From NCBI GenBank assembly GCA_016841765.1, contig JAENYN010000007.1, positions 1 to 59,004 on the forward strand: a stretch of 59,004 nucleotides of DNA, written 5' to 3'. Origin of the DNA: Guptibacillus hwajinpoensis (lineage in GTDB: Bacteria > Bacillota > Bacilli > Bacillales > Bacillaceae_O). The translations under genes and the position numbers were made by a program. Position 1 is the stretch's first letter; every line of letters starts with the position of its first letter. Below are positions 18,671-26,455 of the stretch, in pieces. The notes under the pieces are model-generated. The model was given only the letters and a program-made list of their open reading frames with translations. It was not told the origin of the DNA and made no database searches.

Positions 18671-19435
18671 CTAGAACAGCCCCAGAAACTTTTTCGTTTT
18701 GATCCGTTCCGGAAACTCCGGGAAGATTGATTTATTGTCCATGAGCAGTTCTGTATTCTCCTGCAGCATAAACCGGTGGCTCGTGCCGAATTCTTTCTCA
18801 ACTGTTTCATACGCGCCACGCAAATGAAAGCCTCGTGACGTTGTATTATGGGCATCGGATGCGATAAAGTGTGTCAGGTTGTGTTCAATTAATTGGTTTG
18901 AGAACTTCTTGATTTTCTTGCCGAAATGCCCGGTGACACTTGCTGCGGTTACCTGGGTTAGGGCCCCTTTTTCAACAAGCTTATATAATCGGTCCGGGTC
19001 TTCAATCAGTTCATGGTTTCGTTCCGGATGCACAATGATCGGGGTTATACCTTCAAGTTTGAGATCATAGATCATCTGGCTGGCGTAACGCGGCACATGC
19101 TGTGACGGAAACTCGATGAAAAAATAATTGCTTCCATTTAGCGTAAGTAAATTACCGGCCTGGAATTCTTCCAGCAATTCTCCAAAAATCCGAGTTTCAT
19201 GTCCTTGAAATATGGTTATAGGAATGCTGAGGTAGTTTAGTTCTTTATTCAGTAAGTGGACTTTTTCCTCGACAATCTCTTTTGGTGTATCGTATTTCCC
19301 ATTTTTGTTATGAGGAGTGGCGATAATTGCAGTGATTCCTTGATCGGCTGCTGCTCGTGCCATCTCGATGCTGTCTTGTAAGCTGCCGGCTCCGTCATCT
19401 ACCGACGGCAGGATGTGACAATGTATGTCTATCAT
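18671..19435 (-). CDS. ywqE: Tyrosine-protein phosphatase, PHP family (CpsB/YwqE type)
   Basis: 254 residues. Metal-binding motifs of the PHP fold are present: MIDIHCHILPSVDDGA (residues 1-16), ATPHNKNGKY, IIVHPERN and FIASDAHNTTSRGFH. These Mn-dependent enzymes dephosphorylate the tyrosine cluster of the cognate CpsD-like kinase and so tune chain length and export. 120 bp separate it from the kinase gene. The leader contains a TATAAT (19502-19507, read on the minus strand) and a GCCCCTG/CAGGGGC pair that could fold over the ribosome site. The locus at 24-34 kb has no such phosphatase, so this enzyme may serve both. Confidence 0.92.
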   Translation of the reverse strand: MIDIHCHILPSVDDGAGSLQDSIEMARAAADQGITAIIATPHNKNGKYDTPKEIVEEKVHLLNKELNYLSIPITIFQGHETRIFGELLEEFQAGNLLTLNGSNYFFIEFPSQHVPRYASQMIYDLKLEGITPIIVHPERNHELIEDPDRLYKLVEKGALTQVTAASVTGHFGKKIKKFSNQLIEHNLTHFIASDAHNTTSRGFHLRGAYETVEKEFGTSHRFMLQENTELLMDNKSIFPEFPERIKTKKFLGLF

Positions 19436-19555
19436 AGTAGGCCCCTGCTCCTTTTTCAGGTAATATTTCGACTAAAGTGGCTTTGTGTCATTCTACCAAC
19501 CATTATAAAGGATGGAAACAGGGGCATTTTGTCATAATTTGTCGAACATGGTTAA

Positions 19556-20260
19556 TTATTCATTGCCGTAATAATAATAGTACTGCCCCTGTTTTTGCGG
19601 TTTGTTGTTAAGCACAGCTCCGAGCAATTTACCCTTCGCATGCTCCAGAAGCTCCTTCGCTTTCTGTGCCGCTTCCACTTCCGTTTTGCCGCTGCTTGTG
19701 ACCAGGATGGTGCCGTCACACTGATTGGCAAGAATCTGGGCATCGGTAACCGCAAGTACCGGCGGCGTATCAAAAATAACCAGATCATAGATTCCTTTTG
19801 CTTCCTCGATAAACTGTTTCATATGGCGCGAACCCATCAGTTCAGCCGGGTTCGGTGCAATCGGTCCGCACGTCAATACAAAAAGGTTTGGCACTTCGGT
19901 TGCATTTACCGCTTCGGAAAGTTCTTTCTGGCCTGTCAATACATTTGTGAGGCCGTACATATTTTGCAATTGAAAGGTATAGTGCACAGTCGGTTTTCGC
20001 ATATCGGCATCGATCAGCAGTACTTTTTTCCCCTGCTGGGCGAAAACGGTAGCCAGGTTGGCGACTGTTGTCGACTTCCCTTCCCCCGGACCAGATGATG
20101 TGACCATTACCGTCTGCAGGTCTTCATCAATTGAAGCAAATTCGATGTTTGTCCGTATCGTCCGGTATTGCTCTGCAATCGGTGACTTCTTATTAAAGTG
20201 GGCAATCAAGCTCCGCTGTTTGATTTCCCGAACGGTATTCCTCAGATTGCTCCGCTTCAC
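19556..20260 (-). CDS. ywqD: CpsD/CapB-family bacterial tyrosine kinase (YwqD type)
   Basis: 234 residues. The Walker A motif SSGPGEGKST is at residues 55-64, Walker A' VLLIDADMRKP at 80-90 and Walker B LVIFDTPP at 160-167. The C-terminal tyrosine cluster is QYYYYYGNE (Tyr 227-231). All features of an active BY-kinase are present. It autophosphorylates its tail when activated by the transmembrane adaptor encoded just upstream (4-bp overlap) and controls polysaccharide assembly at the membrane. Contrast with 31944-32579, a relative that has lost both the P-loop and the tyrosine tail. Confidence 0.94.
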   Translation of the reverse strand: MKRSNLRNTVREIKQRSLIAHFNKKSPIAEQYRTIRTNIEFASIDEDLQTVMVTSSGPGEGKSTTVANLATVFAQQGKKVLLIDADMRKPTVHYTFQLQNMYGLTNVLTGQKELSEAVNATEVPNLFVLTCGPIAPNPAELMGSRHMKQFIEEAKGIYDLVIFDTPPVLAVTDAQILANQCDGTILVTSSGKTEVEAAQKAKELLEHAKGKLLGAVLNNKPQKQGQYYYYYGNE

Positions 20261-20997
20261 AGTGACTCACTTCCTAACTTAGATGCTGCCGATGTCTGGC
20301 TTCGCAGCTCCTGTTCTTTGCTCAGGTCGATTGTGGTGATCACACCGAGTACCGGCAGGCCGAGTGACTTCTCGATATCCTGTTCCGTTTTCAGCGTGTT
20401 ATCCAGGTATTCAAGTAAGAAGGCAAGTCCCACTCCCGCCATCAGGCCGACAACTAGCGCAATCGCAATGTTAAGCATCGGATTCGGCTTTACCGGTGAC
20501 TGGTTCTCTTTTACTGTCGCCTTTGCCAGAATACTGACGTTATTGACATTCATGATCGTTGCGATTTCATTTTTGAACACTTCCGCAGTGGTATTGGCGA
20601 TTGCTACCGCCTGTTTCGGATCTTCATCCTGTACGGAAATTGTCACGACCTGTGACTGGTTTTCGCTCTGGACGGTGATTTTTTCGTTTAGTTGGTCATA
20701 TGTAAGACCAGAATCGACTTTCTTGGCTACTTTATCTAAAATGGCCGGGCTTTTAATGATGACATTATATGTGTTGATGAGTTCCAGGTTTGTCCGGACA
20801 TCGTTGACGTTGTACATGTTCTGATCCTGGCTCGATTTATTTACTAGAATTTGGGTGGAGTTTTGATAGACCGGCGTCAAAAAGAAAAAACTGACGATGC
20901 CGCTGATCAAAACTGCTGTTAGCGTAATAATGAGAATGATAGAAAACCGTTTCTTCAATGTGTCAAAAATCTCTTTCAAACTAATCGTTTCTTCCAT
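20257..20997 (-). CDS. ywqC: Wzz/CapA-type chain-length protein and kinase activator (YwqC type)
   Basis: 246 residues, starting MEETISLKEIFDTLKKRF, followed by one membrane helix (residues 18-40). An extracellular part starts TPVYQNSTQILVNKSSQ, and a second helix (about 172-195, PMLNIAIALVVGLMAGVGLAFL) carries the proline-rich Wzz signature just before it. The cytoplasmic C-terminus after that helix activates the CpsD-type kinase. First gene of the minus-strand locus, with GGAGG 6 bases before the ATG and an extended -10 promoter upstream. It overlaps the kinase gene by 4 bp. Paralogue at 32572-33300. Confidence 0.93.
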   Translation of the reverse strand: MEETISLKEIFDTLKKRFSIILIITLTAVLISGIVSFFFLTPVYQNSTQILVNKSSQDQNMYNVNDVRTNLELINTYNVIIKSPAILDKVAKKVDSGLTYDQLNEKITVQSENQSQVVTISVQDEDPKQAVAIANTTAEVFKNEIATIMNVNNVSILAKATVKENQSPVKPNPMLNIAIALVVGLMAGVGLAFLLEYLDNTLKTEQDIEKSLGLPVLGVITTIDLSKEQELRSQTSAASKLGSESL

Positions 20998-21048
20998 AGT
21001 GTGCCTCCTGAAGAATTTATCTGATTGCCTCTGTCAAAACTATCTCGT

Positions 21049-21059
21049 ATTATATCACA
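21049..21059 (-). promoter_or_regulatory. Extended -10 promoter for the Wzz-kinase-phosphatase genes
   Basis: Minus strand reads TGTGATATAAT, a TG-n-TATAAT extended -10 box, 52 bases before the ATG at 20997. No convincing -35 box is seen at 17-18 bases, which extended -10 promoters tolerate. Confidence 0.5.
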
Positions 21060-21082
21060 AAAAAGTGGCTTTCTTGTCTGCA

Positions 21083-21209
21083 TTTGTAAATTTATAAAGA
21101 AAAATCTATATTACTTGACATTTTCTTTCTTTTTTTGTTTGTAAATTCCTGTGATTCGTAATGGATTATAACATGCCTTTTGGCTTATTACTGTATTTTT
21201 TTGTAAATT
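21083..21209. repeat. Three direct repeats of TTTGTAAATT in the divergent intergenic region
   Basis: Copies start at 21083, 21138 and 21200 within the 333-bp gap between the Wzz gene (minus) and the SGNH hydrolase gene (plus). The first and third continue as TTATAAA-like runs. A TTGACA lies at 21115-21120 but no good -10 follows. They could be binding sites for a regulator of both units; this is inference. Confidence 0.4.
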
Positions 21210-21330
21210 TTTATAAAAAAATCATAAAATACAAGATTTACTTCTCACAAAACGTTCCAATTCATGTAGAATTATGTATGTGAATTTCATCCTATTTTAT
21301 AAGAAATAATTGGTTGCGGGGGTTATACTA

Positions 21331-22149
21331 GTGTCTAAAAATGTTTGGATCGGGCTATTGGCCCTATTAAGTATTGCTGTCCTCCTGTTTGGCAGCATCC
21401 ACTGGAAGAATAAAACAACGATTACCGTATCGGCAGACAGCAACATAACTGTTGAAACGGCCAGCGAAAGTGCAGAAGCAGCAGAACAGGAGCAGGCGGA
21501 TGCTTCAGCACCAGTTTCAGGCGATCAGCTGGAAAGCTATCTTGCTAACTGGCCTGAGGCAGCAAAGGAGAAGTTCCTGGCTAAAGCGGAAAGCGGCGAA
21601 CCGTTTACGTTTGTCATTGCCGGTTCTGATGCAATGCAAGCGGAGAACGGCGGCTGGCCGAACAAGCTGAAAGAGAAGCTGCTGGATACGTTTGGCCCTG
21701 AGCGGATCGAGGTCAAGATCCTGGAAACTTCACACCATTCGCTCGATTATATCAAAACGGGAGAATATAAAGAACTTGTTGAAGCGAAGCCTGATCTCGT
21801 CCTTTATGAGCCTCTCACTTTGAATGATAACGGCTATGTCATCGTAGAACATTCGCATGAAAATCTGGAGATTGTGATGGCAAGAGTCAAAGAAGCGAAT
21901 CCGGATGCGGTGTTTGTCATCCAGCCGCCTCACCCGCTTTACAATGCTACCTACTATCCGCGTGATGTGGAAGCTCTGGAAGAGTATGTCACTGAGAAAG
22001 GATATCCTTATGTTGATCACTGGAGTGCATGGCCTGACCAGGATGATGATGCGCTCGTTGAGTACTTGAATGCTGATGGCGATGCGCCGAGTCCGACCGG
22101 GCATGAGGTGTGGGGACAGTATTTGGTGGAGTATTTTATAGCGGATTAA
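21331..22149 (+). CDS. Membrane-anchored SGNH/GDSL-like hydrolase
   Basis: 272 residues from GTG at 21331, chosen because GGGGG lies 8 bases upstream. The first 25 residues (SKNVWIGLLALLSIAVLLFG) form a signal anchor, then an acidic linker rich in Glu/Ala. The catalytic domain has FVIAGSDAM (block I, GDS-like Ser), a central LVLYEPLTLNDN, and PSPTGHEVWGQYL near the end, where the His would complete the triad. SGNH enzymes near capsule genes often add or remove acyl groups on extracytoplasmic sugars. Divergent from the Wzz gene; ends at a strong terminator, so it is monocistronic. Confidence 0.72.
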   Translation: MSKNVWIGLLALLSIAVLLFGSIHWKNKTTITVSADSNITVETASESAEAAEQEQADASAPVSGDQLESYLANWPEAAKEKFLAKAESGEPFTFVIAGSDAMQAENGGWPNKLKEKLLDTFGPERIEVKILETSHHSLDYIKTGEYKELVEAKPDLVLYEPLTLNDNGYVIVEHSHENLEIVMARVKEANPDAVFVIQPPHPLYNATYYPRDVEALEEYVTEKGYPYVDHWSAWPDQDDDALVEYLNADGDAPSPTGHEVWGQYLVEYFIAD

Positions 22150-22154
22150 AAAGG

Positions 22155-22203
22155 AAACAGCGTCCCCTGCTCTCAATCGAGCGAAGCGGGAACGCTGTTT
22201 TTT
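22155..22203 (+). terminator. Intrinsic terminator of the SGNH hydrolase gene
   Basis: AAACAGCGTCCC at 22155-22166 pairs with GGGAACGCTGTTT ending at 22200 (one mismatch), followed by TTTTTTC. Confidence 0.85.
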
Positions 22204-22239
22204 CATTGATGCATACAATAAAAAGGAGGACTGAGGATT

Positions 22240-22722
22240 TTGAGGCTTATTCAAGTTCAATGGGATGGACCGTATACACTTGTGGACTTGCCAGAGCTGA
22301 CGAATGAAGAGACGGATTACGGCATTTACCAGATATACGGCAAGCACCCAACCTATGGAAGTGATGTCCTATTGTATATCGGCAAAGCTGACTATCAGAC
22401 GCTCGGAAGACGAATCTCTCAAGAAAACTGGATCGATACGAACGACTCAAACAACACCAAGATATATGCAGGAAGGCTGTATGGTGAGGCAATCCCTTCA
22501 GAAGATGAATGGTCGAAGGAAATCGACTTAGCCGAACGGTTATTGATTTATGTCCATAAGCCGGCTTACAATTCCAGAAGTGTCGCTTCATTTCCCGATG
22601 CTGAACTTCAGACGGTGCATGTTCTTAATTGGGGGGATCACAGGGACCTTCTTCCCGAGGTTTCCGGCCTGAGGTATACGAGTATTCTGGATGAGAGTAC
22701 ATATATTCCTTATAAACTGTAA
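22240..22722 (+). CDS. Stand-alone GIY-YIG domain protein
   Basis: 160 residues from TTG at 22240, behind AGGAGG. GIY-YIG elements are visible in order: YGIYQIYG (about residue 27), LLYIGKAD (about 44-51), the conserved Arg in LGRRIS, KIYAGRLYG, and AERLLIYVHKPAYNSR with the metal-binding Glu and the following Asn. The fold covers essentially the whole protein, with no DNA-binding domain recognised. Such free-standing proteins may be nucleases or nucleic-acid repair factors; a defined function cannot be given. It lies between two terminated transcription units. Confidence 0.72.
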   Translation: MRLIQVQWDGPYTLVDLPELTNEETDYGIYQIYGKHPTYGSDVLLYIGKADYQTLGRRISQENWIDTNDSNNTKIYAGRLYGEAIPSEDEWSKEIDLAERLLIYVHKPAYNSRSVASFPDAELQTVHVLNWGDHRDLLPEVSGLRYTSILDESTYIPYKL

Positions 22723-22892
22723 GAACAAGTCGCTTATATCCTTATCTCGAGTTCCAATTGAAAGTTAGTTATTCACTTGGACATCTCTTGCTTTTTGTAT
22801 ATTGACATTCCAAAATAGACTATTTTTATTCTTTTCATCTCCAATTATCTGATGATAGATATTCTCTATTTTAAAGTATCTCAGCAAATGTT

Positions 22893-22917
22893 ATGCCTAA
22901 CCCCCGGCGCTTTAAAG
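22893..22917 (+). repeat. Half-copy of the TGCCTGACCCCCGGCGCTTTAAAG repeat
   Basis: Differs at two positions from the left arm and loop of the palindrome at 46467-46518. Located just upstream of a promoter in the 284-bp gap before the beta-helix gene. See also 39830-39844. Confidence 0.6.
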
Positions 22918-22926
22918 AATCCACTA

Positions 22927-22955
22927 ATGACAGCGGACCGATTGTGCGTTATAAT
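22927..22955 (+). promoter_or_regulatory. SigA-type promoter of the beta-helix protein gene
   Basis: ATGACA (22927-22932), a 17-base spacer and TATAAT (22950-22955), near-consensus. The start codon is at 23007. Confidence 0.65.
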
Positions 22956-23006
22956 GAACAAAGAGGGCCTTTTCCTTCCTTAAACTTTTTAAAGGGGCGC
23001 AATCAC

Positions 23007-24008
23007 ATGAATAAGAAATCGGTCCAGCTGAATGTACTTTTTCTTATATTACTATCCCTCCTTTTTATTGGGACAATCGCTTTTTTCAACATAAAGAACA
23101 CTTCTCATGGCAATGCCATGGAAGAGCCTGATTTCTCATCGTTCGCCATCAATCCTGCTGCCTATGGAGCAGTCGGGGACGGAAGAACAGATGATACCGT
23201 CGCAATTCAAAAAGCGATTGATAAAAGCCAGGAGGAAAAAGTCGGCCGTGTTTTACTCGAAGGGAATCGCAGCTTTTTAATTACCGGCACCCTTACTATA
23301 AAAGAGGATGTTGTGTTATCACTCGGACCCAACACCTATTTAGTCGTGGAGGGGGATTTCAATGCCATTGTCCTGGAAAAAAACGCCTCCTTAACCGGGG
23401 GGATCATTGAGGTCATCGACCCTTCTTTCAACTCAGCAGTCATCTCTCTCGATGGACGGGAGAAGTTTTACGGAATTTGGGATACAACTGCTGTTTCAGG
23501 GACACGAATCCTCAATTCCAGTGGAAGCTTGAAGGGAACAGCTGTCTCTTTATATGCAAAGGGACCAAACCACCAAATAACATTTCTAAACTTCACAGGG
23601 CTTGCAATAGCCGGCTTTCATAACGGCATATTGCTGGAAGCGGAGAATCCGGGCGGTGGTGAATACAGTTGGATAAATGGCAATCGATTTATTGATATTT
23701 CTATGGAAGAGTGTACGAATTTCATTGTATTAAAAGGGAACGTGACCGTACCGAACGAAACAACGGGAAATGAATTCAAAGGACTGCAAATTCAGCTGAG
23801 CGGAAAGACTGAGAGCGTTTTGACCGTTGATGGATCCGATAACTATTTTGAGGGGATGATTTGGGACCCGCACGAATTATCGCATTCAACTCCCATCATC
23901 CGTTTTTCCAGTCTCACTAAAGGGAATCGAATGTCGACCAATCTTGATAGCTCCTACATATCTGATAAAGGAAAGCAAAACAGCATTAAACCTTTCTCTG
24001 AAGAGTAA
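23007..24008 (+). CDS. Exported or anchored right-handed beta-helix protein, pectate-lyase-3-like
   Basis: 333 residues from ATG 23007, with AGGGG 9 bases upstream; an in-frame ATG at 22893 lies before the promoter and inside a repeat. A signal peptide or anchor (VLFLILLSLLFIGTIAFF) is followed by AAYGAVGDGRTDDTVAIQKAID, the hallmark start of the pectate-lyase-3/glycosyl hydrolase 28-type beta-helix (phage tailspike-like) fold. Then come serial coils with N-rich turns (GNRFIDISMEECTNF, GNEFKGLQIQL). Such proteins cleave or bind acidic polysaccharides. Lying between two polysaccharide loci, it may trim or hold one of the products. Substrate not predictable. Confidence 0.75.
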   Translation: MNKKSVQLNVLFLILLSLLFIGTIAFFNIKNTSHGNAMEEPDFSSFAINPAAYGAVGDGRTDDTVAIQKAIDKSQEEKVGRVLLEGNRSFLITGTLTIKEDVVLSLGPNTYLVVEGDFNAIVLEKNASLTGGIIEVIDPSFNSAVISLDGREKFYGIWDTTAVSGTRILNSSGSLKGTAVSLYAKGPNHQITFLNFTGLAIAGFHNGILLEAENPGGGEYSWINGNRFIDISMEECTNFIVLKGNVTVPNETTGNEFKGLQIQLSGKTESVLTVDGSDNYFEGMIWDPHELSHSTPIIRFSSLTKGNRMSTNLDSSYISDKGKQNSIKPFSEE

Positions 24009-24138
24009 CGCCAGCCAGGCTTATCTATCATAAAGAAAACTCGCCATCTGGCGATTCTTCGTGCGAAGACAGAACCCCATTTACTCAAAAATTGCCGCTC
24101 CGCCTAAACGCTTCCTTGCTGACAATTTCCGATACGGC

Positions 24139-24179
24139 AAAAGGACCCCCTTTCCACTTTGGAAAGGGGGTCCCTTTTT
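24139..24179. terminator. Bidirectional terminator between the beta-helix gene and the second polysaccharide locus
   Basis: AAGGACCCCCTTTCC (24141-24155) pairs with GGAAAGGGGGTCCCTT, flanked by CTTTTT on the plus strand and by a shorter A/T run on the other side. It closes the minus-strand operon that ends at 24188. Confidence 0.85.
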
Positions 24180-24187
24180 CACATTCA

Positions 24188-24952
24188 TTAAGTTCCAGCG
24201 TGTTTTCGATACGCATTGAACGAGTAATGCATAAAGTACCAGGCCGACCGGATGACATCAATCCGTTCAATTTTCCGGTAGGTGTTCCACGTCTTTTTCG
24301 CTGCTTTCATTTTGTTGCTGGAGACGGAAGAATCGCATTTTCGATATAAGGCGAGCTCTTCATTTAAGCCGTGTGCGTTAACCCCTTTTTTCAGGATAGA
24401 CAGCCATAGGGCGAAATCTTCCGTACAATCACGGCGTTGCTGCATTTGTAAAGGCCCTGTCTTCTCCGCATCCAGCATGACTGTTAAAGTCCCGATCTTC
24501 GTATTCCTGACCAGGAATCTGTAATCCACCACTTTTGGCGCCTTCACGACCGTTTCCGTTATTTCTCCTGTTTCCTGTACGATTCGGTAATCCGTAAACG
24601 AAAAAGCCAAATCATTCTTGTTCATAAACGCAACCTGGGTTTCCAGCTTTTTCGGCAGCCAGAGGTCATCACTATCCAGAAATGCGATATATTTTCCTTT
24701 GGCATTTGATAATGCAGCATTTCGGGCTGCTGCCGGGCCTCCGTTTTCTGCAAGTGTCGTTAAGCTAATGCGCGAATCACGCGCCGCCATCTCCTTGACG
24801 ATTTCCCTCGTTGTGTCACTGGAGCAATCATCAACAATCAACATTTCCCAATATGGATAGGTCTGTTTTTGAACAGATTCAATCGTTTCTTTAATAAAAT
24901 CAGCAGCATTATACGTTGGGGTGACAACTGAAACCAGTGGGTGCTGCAGCAT
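24188..24952 (-). CDS. GT2-family (GT-A fold) glycosyltransferase
   Basis: 254 residues starting HPLVSVVTPTYNAADFIKET, with LIVDDCSSDTT, AENGGPAAARNAA and YIAFLDSDDLW, the DxD metal and nucleotide-sugar motif. These are the standard GT2 elements of an inverting transferase that adds a sugar to the lipid-linked repeat on the cytoplasmic side. GGAGG stands 9 bases before the ATG. Last gene of the nine-gene minus-strand locus, directly before the terminator. Donor sugar unknown. Confidence 0.92.
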   Translation of the reverse strand: MLQHPLVSVVTPTYNAADFIKETIESVQKQTYPYWEMLIVDDCSSDTTREIVKEMAARDSRISLTTLAENGGPAAARNAALSNAKGKYIAFLDSDDLWLPKKLETQVAFMNKNDLAFSFTDYRIVQETGEITETVVKAPKVVDYRFLVRNTKIGTLTVMLDAEKTGPLQMQQRRDCTEDFALWLSILKKGVNAHGLNEELALYRKCDSSVSSNKMKAAKKTWNTYRKIERIDVIRSAWYFMHYSFNAYRKHAGT

Positions 24953-24971
24953 TTTTTATACCTCCCTGATT

Positions 24972-26372
24972 TTAGTGATTCATCAACTTTTCCTGGACTA
25001 CACGACGTTTCAAGCGGAGTTCCTGTAAGTGGTGTTCCTCTTTTACACCTTCCGCTTGTTCACGCTGCAACACGACTCTTATTGTTTGTAAAATCAGCTT
25101 GATGTCGAGCCATAATGAGTAGTTTCGGATATACATCAAATCAAAGCGGAGTTTATCTTCAACTGAGGTTGTATATTTTGAAAGGACTTGCGCCAACCCG
25201 GTGATGCCAGGTTTCACATTCATACGGTAATGGTAGTTCGGTACCCTGTCTTTAAATTGAGATACGAAGTACTCCCTTTCAGGCCGCGGGCCAATTAAAC
25301 TCATGTCCCCTTTTAATACATTGAACAGCTGCGGCAATTCATCCAGCCTTGTGGCCCGGATAAATTCGCCAATTTTTGTGATTCTTGGATCCCGGTCGGC
25401 AGCAAGAACAGGCCCTGTCAGTTTTTCTGCATCGTTCACCATGCTTCTGAATTTGTAAATTTGATAAGGGGCTCCAAATCTCCCCAATCTCTCTTGTTTA
25501 AAAAGGGCCGGCCCGGGTGACGACATCGGAATCAGGATAAACAACAACAGAACAATGGGACTGGTAAGCGTCAGCAAAATTGCCGCTCCAGCAATATCGG
25601 CCGCACGCTTCAAAACTTCCTGGCTTTTGCTCAAGGAAGGAGGTTTAATCGATAAGACAAGAAGGTCATCAACTTGCTGGAATACTGCATCTGAAATAAA
25701 CACTTCAAAAAACTCCGGAACAACCAGAATTTCTTTGCCGCGTGCTGAACACGTGCTGATGATTTCACTTTTTTGCTGGTGTGAAATCGATGGACTTACC
25801 AAAATGACGTCCACTTCATCAAGATAGTCAGGCAATAAGCGCTTTTCATCAACCGCCAAAAAGCCATGGACGATCAGCCACCCTTTGCAGTTTCGGTTTA
25901 AGAACTTGTAAGCAATTGTCAGAGCTTCCTCTTCGTTTTTTCCTACAATCAATACTTTTTTTTCGCCATAAAGCCTTCTGGATATATACCAAAGCGACAT
26001 CCGGCTCGTAGAGAGAAGCACACCCTGTACAAGGAACATCGATATCAAGGATGAATCAAATATCTTAAATTCTTGATATAAAAAGGGATTGGCAACAATC
26101 AATAGGAAAAACACTGTCAAAGCGACTCCGATTGTGGCAATAAGGTCATTCAGGCTTTTTCGCTGCCAATCTGTATAAAGATCAAACATATAAAAAGTGA
26201 TCAATAAACTGGCTGCGATCCATACTGCAATCCAGGAGGTCCCGGGAAAGAAACCAGAAAGGAAGATATCATGACGGAGCCAGCGTACTGCCATAATCCC
26301 TGCATAAACAATAAACATATCAGACAAGGCCAATATCACTTTTTGCACTTGTTCTTTTTGTCGCGATCTCAT
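24972..26372 (-). CDS. Polyprenyl-phosphate glycosyl-1-phosphate transferase, WbaP/CpsE type
   Basis: 466 residues. The first 120 residues contain four to five membrane helices, followed by a CoA-binding-like linker (KVLIVGKNEEEALTIAYKF). The C-terminal 200 residues are the phosphoglycosyl transferase core: GPALFKQERLGRFG, YKFRSMVNDAE, TRLDELPQLFNVLKGDMS and IGPRPEREYF. It starts assembly of a second repeat unit by loading a hexose-1-phosphate on undecaprenyl phosphate. It differs in architecture from the minimal priming enzyme at 13636-14280, which shows that the two loci make different polymers. Ribosome site AAAGGGG. Confidence 0.93.
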   Translation of the reverse strand: MRSRQKEQVQKVILALSDMFIVYAGIMAVRWLRHDIFLSGFFPGTSWIAVWIAASLLITFYMFDLYTDWQRKSLNDLIATIGVALTVFFLLIVANPFLYQEFKIFDSSLISMFLVQGVLLSTSRMSLWYISRRLYGEKKVLIVGKNEEEALTIAYKFLNRNCKGWLIVHGFLAVDEKRLLPDYLDEVDVILVSPSISHQQKSEIISTCSARGKEILVVPEFFEVFISDAVFQQVDDLLVLSIKPPSLSKSQEVLKRAADIAGAAILLTLTSPIVLLLFILIPMSSPGPALFKQERLGRFGAPYQIYKFRSMVNDAEKLTGPVLAADRDPRITKIGEFIRATRLDELPQLFNVLKGDMSLIGPRPEREYFVSQFKDRVPNYHYRMNVKPGITGLAQVLSKYTTSVEDKLRFDLMYIRNYSLWLDIKLILQTIRVVLQREQAEGVKEEHHLQELRLKRRVVQEKLMNH

Positions 26373-26455
26373 GATGGAGCACCCCTTTCCTTCTTTTTAT
26401 TCTTTATAACGAACAAATTGGCTGTGAAAAATGCTTCCTTCTCTTCACTATTCCG

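Noticed and set aside
22893-23006. Earlier start of the beta-helix gene at 22893
   Set aside because: It begins inside the dispersed repeat, upstream of the promoter at 22927-22955, has no ribosome site, and would bury the signal peptide.
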